Under the pieces are notes generated by a model that did not search any database, was not told the DNA's origin, and saw only the letters and a list, made by a program, of their open reading frames with translations. DNA of 8,746 nucleotides from an uncultured Candidatus Saccharibacteria bacterium (GTDB lineage Bacteria > Patescibacteriota > Saccharimonadia > Saccharimonadales > Saccharimonadaceae): NCBI GenBank assembly GCA_947364965.1, contig CANAUU010000037.1, positions 1 to 8,746 of the forward strand. Reading direction: 5' to 3'. Positions within the stretch are counted from its first letter, which is position 1. Each line of letters begins with the position of its first letter. A program made the translations under genes and the position numbers. Of this stretch, positions 1 through 4,759 are shown in pieces.

Positions 1-22
1 CTACACGACGCTCTTCCGATCT
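1..22 (+). other. Illumina sequencing adapter left on contig end
   Basis: These 22 bases match the 3' part of the standard Illumina TruSeq read-1 adapter (ending GCTCTTCCGATCT). They are not genomic. In frame 2 they encode YTTLFRS, a string known as adapter contamination in protein databases, and they run in frame into the partial gene that follows. Genomic sequence starts at about base 23. Confidence 0.97.
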
Positions 23-163
23 AAAACCAGCGCTCATTCTGATGAGGTTGCTAAAATCATGACTGAAATCAAAACCATGGTCGACGACAAAATTCATGCC
101 AAAGGCATCCCGACCGCAATCTATGATGGGAAGAAGCATAATGGGCTATATAAAGCGGACTAG
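23..163 (+). CDS. C-terminal fragment of an unrecognised protein (5' end missing)
   Basis: An open frame runs from the adapter junction to a TAG at 161-163 and gives 46 residues, from KTSAHSDEVAKIM to the C-terminus KKHNGLYKAD. The composition is mixed and soluble, with a short amphipathic helix followed by a basic, Gly/Tyr-containing tail, and it looks like a genuine protein end. Codons match the downstream genes. The start lies beyond the contig edge; extending the frame leftwards only adds adapter-coded residues. The end overlaps the next gene's preferred start by 23 bases, which suggests one operon. I do not recognise the family. An internal ATG at 59 is in frame, but nothing suggests it is a real start. 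Confidence 0.6.
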   Translation, partial: KTSAHSDEVAKIMTEIKTMVDDKIHAKGIPTAIYDGKKHNGLYKAD

Positions 164-722
164 TCTTATATTCGGCATTGTCGGTCTCTTCATCGCGGGG
201 CTCGCTACTTGTCCTGCTGCTGATGCTAACGCCATCAAAAATCCCACTTCCGTCGCCGAAAACCCCAACGGGGAAGATAACGGCGAGCCCGTCGATGAAG
301 AAGCTCGCTTGAGCGCGGTCGCCGAAAACTGTGCCAATATCAAATATGCCCTCTCGCAGCTCCAACGTTCCGACTCTCGTACCCGCACCTATCTTGGCAC
401 CTCCTATGAGGCTATTTCTGGGCGTTTCATTGTCCCGCTAAATCTGCGCCTTGAGCGCAACAATCGTCCTTCCGAGCAGCTTCTTCATATTCAGTCTGAG
501 TTTATGACGACTTTGACTGATTTTCGCCTAGCCTACACCGACTATATGCGCGAGCTAGAAATTCTCACCGCTATCGACTGTAGTGCTCAACCCGCCGATT
601 TTTATAATCACCTCGAAACCACCCGCACCAAGCGTGCCGCCCTCCAGGCTGTCACCCAAAAACTCAATACCCTTGCCGGTGAACAATATCAAGCAGTCGT
701 AGATTTCGAGGGGAAACTATGA
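141..722 (+). CDS. Exported helical protein with N-terminal signal peptide, function unknown
   Basis: The protein has 193 residues from the ATG at 141. I chose this start because a purine-rich stretch (GGGAAGAAG, 128-136) lies just upstream and because it gives a classic signal peptide: a Lys/Arg-containing start, a hydrophobic core at about residues 8-25, and an Ala-x-Ala-like site (ADANA) near residue 31. The ATGs at 96, 123 and 126 would add a poor N-terminal extension. After an acidic, Asn/Glu-rich linker, the mature part is predicted largely helical. It has two well separated cysteines (in AENCANIK and AIDCSAQP) that could form a disulphide outside the cytoplasm. The style, especially the Cys-x5-FY segment followed by an Arg/Lys-rich helix, resembles short exported proteins I associate with Saccharibacteria. 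The stop overlaps the next start (ATGA), so the two are probably translated together. No specific function can be assigned. Confidence 0.8.
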   Translation: MGYIKRTSLIFGIVGLFIAGLATCPAADANAIKNPTSVAENPNGEDNGEPVDEEARLSAVAENCANIKYALSQLQRSDSRTRTYLGTSYEAISGRFIVPLNLRLERNNRPSEQLLHIQSEFMTTLTDFRLAYTDYMRELEILTAIDCSAQPADFYNHLETTRTKRAALQAVTQKLNTLAGEQYQAVVDFEGKL

Positions 723-1093
723 GGCTCCAAACGCGTGGCGGTCGCAACCTTGCCCTACTTGGCTTAGGCTCTATCCTTATCGCTACCATAACCACCTCTA
801 TTGGTATCTACGTCTACCACAGTAGCGGCGACATTTATCTCGATCGTTCTCGACCGGGCTACCTGCCCGACCCCGACGAAGTCGAAGAGGAACAGGAAAT
901 CAACCCTACTTATTCCTATCCCGACAACGGTCCAATCGAAAAGTCCGAATTCAAAACCTATCTCGAAGAACTCAAAAAAGTCAATGACCGCCTCAAAGCG
1001 CTCGCTGACCCCTACTCGCCCGCCCCTCTTTCCGATGAGTCTCTTGGCATTGCCCCAACCAAACCCAGCGACACTACCCAAGACAAAGAGTAA
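719..1093 (+). CDS. Single-pass membrane protein, unknown function, coupled to the preceding gene
   Basis: The protein has 124 residues. The ATG overlaps the TGA of the preceding gene (ATGA, 719-722), and a Shine-Dalgarno-like GAGGGG lies five bases upstream (708-713), so translational coupling is likely. A basic N-terminus (MRLQTRGGR) precedes one hydrophobic segment at about residues 10-33. The rest is hydrophilic and acidic: a Pro/Asp/Glu-rich region (around PDPDEVEEEQE), a short charged helix (FKTYLEELKKVNDRLKAL), and a Pro/Ser-rich tail. This fits an N-in anchor presenting a small external coil. It probably works with the exported protein before it, as a secreted/anchored pair. It ends seven bases before the stop codon of the convergent murC. 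I do not recognise a named family. Confidence 0.78.
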   Translation: MRLQTRGGRNLALLGLGSILIATITTSIGIYVYHSSGDIYLDRSRPGYLPDPDEVEEEQEINPTYSYPDNGPIEKSEFKTYLEELKKVNDRLKALADPYSPAPLSDESLGIAPTKPSDTTQDKE

Positions 1094-1119
1094 AATACTC
1101 TAGCGCATTCGCGCGTTTT
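1087..1119. terminator. Weak hairpins between convergent genes
   Basis: A perfect 6-bp inverted repeat (AGAGTA-AAA-TACTCT, 1087-1101) contains the TAA of the plus gene and most of the TAG of murC. It is followed by a GC-rich 4-bp hairpin (GCGC-ATTC-GCGC, 1103-1114) and then GTTTTC. Both are short and have poor T-tracts, so termination in either direction would be weak. This is nevertheless the only candidate between two genes that meet tail to tail. Confidence 0.35.
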
Positions 1120-2437
1120 CAGTCGCATCTCTCGGCGCATGGACAAACTGTGTCGCCGCCGACTCTTGATTCCCAGCATAAACCAGCTTACGTAGCCACA
1201 AATCCGCCGGCCCCGCCGTCATCAGTAGTACTAAATACCCTTTTTCATGCCATTTCAACAGCGCCTCCGCCAACTGATTATCCAACTCCGCCGGCTCAGC
1301 CACCTTCTTATTTGTTAGCCGCGCGATAAAGTCCACCGGCGTCAAAACCTTCAGCTTCGGATCCTCTCTCGTCAAATAAGTCGGCAACCAATATAGTTTC
1401 GACACCCCCTCAAAAGCCTTGGCATAATCATCCGCCATCTCCGATTGTCGAATGTTCTGGTGTGGTTCATAAACCGCTACCACTCCCTTTAACCCCCGCC
1501 GCTCTGCCTCCTCGCGCGCAATCTCGACTGTCGCCGCCACCTCCTCCGGATGGTGCGCATAGTCCGAATAATACCCCTCCGAAACCTGCTCAAACCGTCG
1601 CCCCACGCCAGGGAACTTATTAATCACTTCAACAACCTTCTTTCGCTGCTTGCCAGAGCCGACCAAGGCCGCAAACTTCGCCATCCCCCGTGGTCGCGGC
1701 ATAATCCTCTGCACTACATCAATCGCCAGAGTCGCATCATACCGCCGTGCCTCCCCTGCGAGGTCCACATCCGCCGCAATCTCATCCCCCCGCACAACCG
1801 TCTCACTCTGCCGCTCAAACTGTCGGAAGGCATCCTGATATTCCTGCACCGTCGGGTAAATGTCCGGATGATCATAAGTCACGACTGGAATCGCCGCCAA
1901 CCACGGATGATATGCCAAGAAATTCCGGTCATACTCATCCGCCTCGTAGACAAAATACTCCGATTTCGGGTCATATTTTCCCGCCTCCGCGAACGGCAAA
2001 GTCGTCCCGATCAGATACGACACCGGAATCCCCAGTTTCATACACGCCCAGATAATCATCGCCGTGGTCGTCGTCTTCCCGTGCGTCCCCGCCACCGCAA
2101 TCATCTTCAATTGCAACTTCTTTACCAGATAGCTAATCAGCTCATCTCGCTTCGAAATGCGCTTAATCTTCAACTTCTTCGCCATCAGCAGCTCCGGATG
2201 GTCCTCCGGCAACGCCGACGTATACACAAACCAATCCACCCCCTCATTCTTCGCCCGTGCCTTCAAAAACTCGCCGTCCTGCTCGCCGAGATAAACCTTA
2301 ATCCCGTTCGCCGCCAGCTCGTTCGTCACCGCGCCTGACATCTTATCCGACCCAAAAACCGTCATCCCCGCATCTTTTGCCATCAGAGCTAGCGGCCCCA
2401 TCCCCGTTCCCGAAATACCTGAAATATAAATATTCAT
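1100..2437 (-). CDS. murC: UDP-N-acetylmuramate--L-alanine ligase (MurC-type Mur ligase)
   Basis: The protein has 445 residues and would add L-Ala to UDP-MurNAc with ATP in cytoplasmic peptidoglycan precursor synthesis. The N-terminal Rossmann domain has GISGTGMGP at 7-15. The ATP-binding domain has the P-loop GTHGKTT at 117-123, EADEYDR at 165-171 and TYDHPD at 187-192. The C-terminal domain has GVGRRFE at 277-283, DYAHHPEE at 292-299, EPHQNIR at 324-330 and TAGPADLW at 407-414. The length is near that of MurC (about 460-490). I start at MNIYISG, not 26 codons upstream, because the glycine-rich motif should sit near the N-terminus and an extended -10 box ends six bases before this ATG. The HNxxN signature expected near residue 253 is not visible (PRGMAKFAAL instead). 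Mpl is an alternative but less likely. The tail from about 422 is probably disordered. Confidence 0.88.
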   Translation of the reverse strand: MNIYISGISGTGMGPLALMAKDAGMTVFGSDKMSGAVTNELAANGIKVYLGEQDGEFLKARAKNEGVDWFVYTSALPEDHPELLMAKKLKIKRISKRDELISYLVKKLQLKMIAVAGTHGKTTTTAMIIWACMKLGIPVSYLIGTTLPFAEAGKYDPKSEYFVYEADEYDRNFLAYHPWLAAIPVVTYDHPDIYPTVQEYQDAFRQFERQSETVVRGDEIAADVDLAGEARRYDATLAIDVVQRIMPRPRGMAKFAALVGSGKQRKKVVEVINKFPGVGRRFEQVSEGYYSDYAHHPEEVAATVEIAREEAERRGLKGVVAVYEPHQNIRQSEMADDYAKAFEGVSKLYWLPTYLTREDPKLKVLTPVDFIARLTNKKVAEPAELDNQLAEALLKWHEKGYLVLLMTAGPADLWLRKLVYAGNQESAATQFVHAPRDATENARMR

Positions 2438-2443
2438 AAACTC

Positions 2444-2452
2444 ATTATAGCA
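2444..2452 (-). promoter_or_regulatory. Extended -10 promoter of murC (leaderless)
   Basis: Read on the minus strand this is TGC-TATAAT followed by GAGTTT and then the ATG. With normal -10 to start spacing, transcription would begin at or within a base or two of the start codon. No Shine-Dalgarno is present and no good -35 is seen. This site decides the murC start. Confidence 0.7.
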
Positions 2453-2535
2453 CATTCCGTGCGTCCTCTCTTCGGAACCATCGACATGTCCCGCGTGATC
2501 ACTTTTGCGGAACACTCATCATGCCAGCAAACCTA

Positions 2536-2544
2536 TGCTATAAT
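2536..2544 (+). promoter_or_regulatory. Extended -10 promoter of the 2556 membrane-protein gene
   Basis: TGC-TATAAT ends 11 bases before the ATG at 2556, giving an expected leader of only about four to five bases and no Shine-Dalgarno. No convincing -35 is visible 17 bases upstream. The site lies back to back with the murC promoter in a 118-base divergent gap. Confidence 0.65.
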
Positions 2545-2555
2545 TATATATAACA

Positions 2556-3260
2556 ATGGGTGGCAAAAAATCTAATCGACTGCGACGAGTTCTCGGCTCC
2601 TTCAAAGCCGTGCGGGTTTGGCAGCTCGTCCTCATCCTTATCCCGCTCATGTTTCTCACCGCTACCCTCCTCCGTTTTGACCATCTTCGCATGGTCGAGC
2701 TCCGCTCTGCTGTCCTCGAAGCCGACAAAACCGGCGACCAAGACGCCCTGAAAACCTCCCTCATTGACCTCCGAGATTTCGTCTTCTCCCACGTTGCTAT
2801 CAATATTACCGAGGCTAATGGTGCCCCCGTCATTATGTTCGGCACCGGTCCCTTCTACCTCGAGCAACAATATCTCCGCGCTGCCGACGCCGCCATCAAA
2901 GAAGCCGAATCCATCATCATCGACGATTTCAACCCTAACGGCAACATCTACGCTGCTGTCGCTGCCATCTGCCAACCCCAAGCCATCGCCAACGGCTGGG
3001 CCTGGTCCAGCCCCGGTTATCTCGACTGTTGGACCAGCGAACTCGCCAAATACCCCGCCTCCGACAACCTCGAGAACACCCTCGCCGCCGCCGTCCCCTC
3101 GACCGAACTCTATCGCTTGAACTACGCCTCCCCCCTCTGGTCGCCCACCCCGACCGGCTTCGCCCTTCTCGCCTGCGCTATTATCATCGTAATCATTATA
3201 GTTCGCATTCTTATCTGGGTCATCCTCAAAATCGCCCTTCTCATCCTCGGCCGCTCCTAA
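2556..3260 (+). CDS. Membrane protein with N- and C-terminal helices and an external domain, unknown function
   Basis: The protein has 234 residues. A basic cytoplasmic start (MGGKKSNRLRRVL) precedes a hydrophobic segment at about residues 22-40. A soluble, mixed alpha/beta region follows to about 200, and a long very hydrophobic segment rich in Ile/Leu/Val lies at about 202-231. The topology suggests two anchors with a domain of about 160 residues outside the membrane. That domain carries two cysteines about 18 residues apart (AAICQPQ, YLDCWTSE), which could form a disulphide. It has an extended -10 just before the ATG, and the coding strand is strikingly C-rich with few G. It is transcribed divergently from murC. 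I recognise no family. A long open frame on the opposite strand here (2544-3272) encodes only Gly/Asp/Glu-rich shadow sequence. Confidence 0.8.
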   Translation: MGGKKSNRLRRVLGSFKAVRVWQLVLILIPLMFLTATLLRFDHLRMVELRSAVLEADKTGDQDALKTSLIDLRDFVFSHVAINITEANGAPVIMFGTGPFYLEQQYLRAADAAIKEAESIIIDDFNPNGNIYAAVAAICQPQAIANGWAWSSPGYLDCWTSELAKYPASDNLENTLAAAVPSTELYRLNYASPLWSPTPTGFALLACAIIIVIIIVRILIWVILKIALLILGRS

Positions 3261-3337
3261 AGCCCGCCCCACCCCAGAAAACCATAACCGTCACCCCAAT
3301 AAACCATAAGATTTTTCGCTTTTCCCTAGAAAACCCC

Positions 3338-3390
3338 TTGACGCCCCCAAACTTTCAGAATAATATAGAGATATAATAACTTAAGGAGGG
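3338..3390 (+). promoter_or_regulatory. Strong sigma70-type promoter plus Shine-Dalgarno for the 68-residue gene
   Basis: TTGACG (3338-3343), a 17-base spacer and TAATAT (3361-3366) form a near-consensus promoter with an expected start near 3373. A second -10-like TATAAT lies at 3372-3377. AAGGAGGG (3383-3390) is an almost perfect Shine-Dalgarno, with the AAGGAGG core six bases before the ATG at 3396. Of the genes with a clear promoter upstream, this is the only one with a normal leader, which suggests high expression. Confidence 0.8.
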
Positions 3391-3395
3391 ACCTC

Positions 3396-3602
3396 ATGGC
3401 CTACGAACATACTAACAGTAAAGGCGTCACCTACTACCTGAACAAGAAGGAAGTCACTTTGCGCGGCGGTAAGCCACAGACGATTTATTTCTTCACCAAG
3501 ACCAAAGAAGGTAGCAAGGGCACCCCATGCGACTTGCCAGAGGATCGCGTCGTGAACGAAAACCCACGCAACGGCTTCTTGACCTTGAAGAAGAAAGCAT
3601 AA
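3396..3602 (+). CDS. Small conserved-looking protein (68 residues), function unknown
   Basis: The start MAYEHTNSKGVTYYLNKK is fixed by the strong Shine-Dalgarno. The protein is basic and soluble and appears to be all beta: alternating hydrophobic strands (GVTYYLNKKEVTL, QTIYFFTK) are followed by a loop with one Cys (GTPCDLPEDRVV) and a Lys-rich end (NGFLTLKKKA). The strand pattern and the closing 'ENPRNG...LKKK' element resemble small hypothetical proteins I associate with Patescibacteria genomes, but I know no function. The strong promoter, near-perfect ribosome site, balanced codon use and dedicated terminator all suggest an abundant product. It is monocistronic. A small nucleic-acid-binding or ribosome-associated role would suit the charge, but that is speculation. 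Confidence 0.82.
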   Translation: MAYEHTNSKGVTYYLNKKEVTLRGGKPQTIYFFTKTKEGSKGTPCDLPEDRVVNENPRNGFLTLKKKA

Positions 3603-3636
3603 GTTCCCGCACGCTGATTTTATATATTTAGGTACA

Positions 3637-3671
3637 AAATCTCCCAGAGCTCAAAGTTCTGGGCGATTTTA
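3637..3671 (+). terminator. Rho-independent terminator of the 68-residue gene
   Basis: AAAATC and CCCAGA (3637-3649) pair with TCTGGG and GATTTT (3659-3671), with one T/C mismatch between the two stem halves. The 3' arm ends in a T-rich run (GATTTTATTT). The A-run on the 5' side would let it act in both directions. Confidence 0.8.
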
Positions 3672-3807
3672 TTTCTCTCATCCACCTTACGCCTGCTAAC
3701 TCTGATACTTATCCCTCCGCACCAATTTTTCATCGCTTAATCCGCGCTCAACCGCCTTAAATCCACACTTTACTAATTCTAGCCACCCGGAAACTCGTTT
3801 TAGCCTC

Positions 3808-3836
3808 TTGACAAAACGCTTATGCTATGCTACAAT
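3808..3836 (+). promoter_or_regulatory. Near-consensus promoter upstream of the 3929 gene
   Basis: TTGACA (3808-3813), a 17-base spacer and TACAAT (3831-3836) place the start near 3843, about 86 bases before the ATG at 3929. Downstream is a tiny hairpin, CCTC-TTCGT-GAGG (3847-3859), followed by five T at 3864-3868. The transcript may be the distal promoter of 3929, an attenuated leader, or a very short RNA. Apart from this and the terminator at 3637-3671, the 326-base gap 3603-3928 shows nothing else I can support. Confidence 0.65.
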
Positions 3837-3913
3837 GGAGATATAGCCTCTTCGTGAGGACAGTTTTTGACGATTTACGCCCTCATTTCTCCCTTCCAAT
3901 TTAAGGCAAAACC

Positions 3914-3922
3914 TGATATAAT
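3914..3922 (+). promoter_or_regulatory. Extended -10 promoter giving leaderless 3929 mRNA
   Basis: TGA-TATAAT ends six bases before the ATG at 3929, so the transcript should begin at the start codon itself. A weak -35 (TTCCAA, 3894-3899) lies 17 bases upstream. No Shine-Dalgarno is present. Confidence 0.65.
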
Positions 3923-3928
3923 TACCAC

Positions 3929-4231
3929 ATGAGTGATAATAAAGATAAAGTTGCTGGTCGCAAAAAGGCCTTGAAGGAGTTCTTGATCGGCGCAGCTATT
4001 GCCGCTGCTGGTGGCATCGCTACCTCGATTTCCTATAACTCCGCTCGCCCGGGCGACACCTACACGGTTTACACCGGTATCATTGCCCTTGGTGTCGTTT
4101 ATGCGGTCATCGGCCTCTGGCACCTCGCGTTCCCGCTTGGTCTTCGCGGCAAAAATAAACCCGAAGCCAAAGCTGCCGAGCCAGCCGTCGTCGAGAAAGA
4201 CGAAGAAGACGTCGTCAAAGACGCCGAATAA
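3929..4231 (+). CDS. Small two-helix membrane protein, unknown function
   Basis: The protein has 100 residues. A charged N-terminus (MSDNKDKVAGRKKALK) leads into an Ala/Gly-rich helix at about residues 18-36 (FLIGAAIAAAGGIATSI). A short polar loop (SARPGDTYT) follows, then a second hydrophobic helix at about 47-70 (YTGIIALGVVYAVIGLWHLAF) and a charged Ala/Glu/Lys-rich tail ending KDEEDVVKDAE. A small inner-membrane hairpin with both ends inside is the simplest topology. The start is supported by the extended -10 directly upstream. The gene is followed by a strong terminator and is monocistronic. It is the last chromosomal-type gene before the tRNA and the AT-rich region. No named family is recognised. 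Confidence 0.8.
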   Translation: MSDNKDKVAGRKKALKEFLIGAAIAAAGGIATSISYNSARPGDTYTVYTGIIALGVVYAVIGLWHLAFPLGLRGKNKPEAKAAEPAVVEKDEEDVVKDAE

Positions 4232-4244
4232 ATGGTCCTCTCGG

Positions 4245-4278
4245 CACGAAAAAGACCCCTAAGCGGGTCTTTTTCGTG
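4245..4278. terminator. Strong bidirectional terminator after 3929 gene
   Basis: A perfect 14-bp stem (CACGAAAAAGACCC, 4245-4258, with its complement at 4265-4278) has a six-base loop. A and T runs inside the stem give a T-tract on either strand. An outer pair TCGGCAC/GTGCCGA (4241-4247, 4290-4296) could extend the structure. Confidence 0.92.
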
Positions 4279-4343
4279 AAATCTAAACTGGTGCCGATAC
4301 GAGCCCCAGAATGCTAACCGCAGACCACCCTCAATCCATCCCT

Positions 4344-4370
4344 AACAAAAATAACACCCATAAGGTGTCA
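4344..4370 (-). terminator. Second minus-strand terminator, downstream of a tRNA-end-like repeat
   Basis: On the minus strand ACACC and GGTGT pair around a five-base loop and are followed by TTATTTTTGTT. It has the same design and nearly the same sequence as the tRNA-Leu terminator at 4452-4484, and is likewise preceded by GCGCACCAA. Confidence 0.6.
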
Positions 4371-4375
4371 TTTGC

Positions 4376-4384
4376 TTGGTGCGC
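4376..4384 (-). repeat. Repeat of the tRNA-Leu 3' end (GCGCACCAA)
   Basis: These nine bases are identical to the end of tRNA-Leu plus one base beyond it (4491-4499), in the same orientation. Each copy is followed on the minus strand by a similar terminator hairpin. No T-arm or acceptor partner can be found for this copy, so it is a remnant or a duplication, not a second tRNA. Confidence 0.5.
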
Positions 4385-4451
4385 CTTACTTCGTCAGGTT
4401 ATTACTACGTTTAAGAGTGGAAACGACAAATAATCCTGCTATTGGCATGAC

Positions 4452-4484
4452 AACAAAATAACACCACATTGGGTGTATCTTGTT
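4452..4484 (-). terminator. Terminator of tRNA-Leu
   Basis: Seven bases beyond the CCA end, the minus strand reads AACAAGATACACC, a six-base loop, then GGTGTTATTTTGTT. The core is five pairs (ACACC/GGTGT), and the flanking A- and T-runs can extend it. The T-rich 3' arm fits Rho-independent termination. Confidence 0.7.
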
Positions 4485-4491
4485 AATCAGT

Positions 4492-4580
4492 TGGTGCGCT
4501 CGACTAGACTCGAACTAGCACAGCTTAAAATCGCCACTACCACCTCAAGGTAGCGTGTCTACCAATTCCACCACGAGCGC
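4492..4580 (-). tRNA. tRNA-Leu (anticodon GAG)
   Basis: On the minus strand the acceptor GCGCTCG (4580-4574) pairs with CGAGCGC (4502-4496), followed by discriminator A and an encoded CCA. The D region contains GGAATTGGTAGAC as in bacterial tRNA-Leu. The anticodon stem CTACC/GGTAG encloses TTGAGGT, giving anticodon GAG (reads CUC and CUU). A long class II variable arm follows, then the T arm GCTAG-TTCGAGT-CTAGT. The total is 89 bases. CTC is a frequent Leu codon in the neighbouring chromosomal genes. Confidence 0.95.
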
Positions 4581-4594
4581 ATGGAACTGATTTA

Positions 4595-4623
4595 ATTATA
4601 CCAATAAACTGAGGATTATTCAA
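4595..4623 (-). promoter_or_regulatory. Promoter of tRNA-Leu
   Basis: Minus strand: TTGAAT (4623-4618), a 17-base spacer and TATAAT (4600-4595). The start would lie about seven bases further on, just before the tRNA 5' end at 4580. Spacing and sequence are near consensus. Confidence 0.75.
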
Positions 4624-4723
4624 TACGCAAATCTACATTAGCGATGAGGTCAGAGAATTGGTAAGTTTTCCGTTTTTGCGTTTCTGTGGTCGGACGTAGT
4701 TTGGCGGGGTTTAACAAAATTTC

Positions 4724-4752
4724 TTGGATAGTAATGACAATGATGATATAAT
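4724..4752 (+). promoter_or_regulatory. Promoter of the GHKL-nuclease gene (leaderless)
   Basis: TTGGAT (4724-4729), a 17-base spacer and an extended -10 TGA-TATAAT (4744-4752) end seven bases before the ATG at 4760. The mRNA should start at or next to the ATG; no Shine-Dalgarno is present. This supports 4760 over the in-frame ATG at 4802. Confidence 0.7.
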
Positions 4753-4759
4753 AAAATAA

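Noticed and set aside
96..140. Longer N-terminus for the exported protein starting at 96
   Set aside because: It would bury the signal peptide 15 residues in and increase overlap with the preceding gene; no ribosome site precedes 96.
1550..2338. 262-codon plus-strand open frame inside murC
   Set aside because: Arg/His/Pro/Leu-rich translation without domain character; it is the antisense shadow of a GC-rich gene with clear Mur ligase motifs.
2544..3272. 242-codon minus-strand open frame opposite the 2556 gene
   Set aside because: Low-complexity Gly/Asp/Glu/Val sequence typical of an antisense shadow. The plus frame has a promoter, membrane segments and a sensible start.
3875..4123. 82-codon minus-strand open frame opposite the 3929 gene
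   Set aside because: No ribosome site or promoter, and it overlaps a gene with a clear extended -10 and membrane topology.
4289..4375. Possible degraded tRNA (plus-strand TGGTGCCGATACGAGCCCC)
   Set aside because: The GATACGAGCCCC segment vaguely resembles a reverse T-loop, but the stem does not pair and no anticodon arm can be built.
4376..4460. Possible second tRNA ending in GGCGCACCA
   Set aside because: No T-loop GTTC-type motif and no complementary acceptor 5' strand within tRNA length on the minus strand. Kept only as a repeat of the tRNA end.
4232..4759. CRISPR array or tandem repeats in the non-coding interval
   Set aside because: Only the pair of terminator-like repeats is found; there are no regularly spaced identical repeats.
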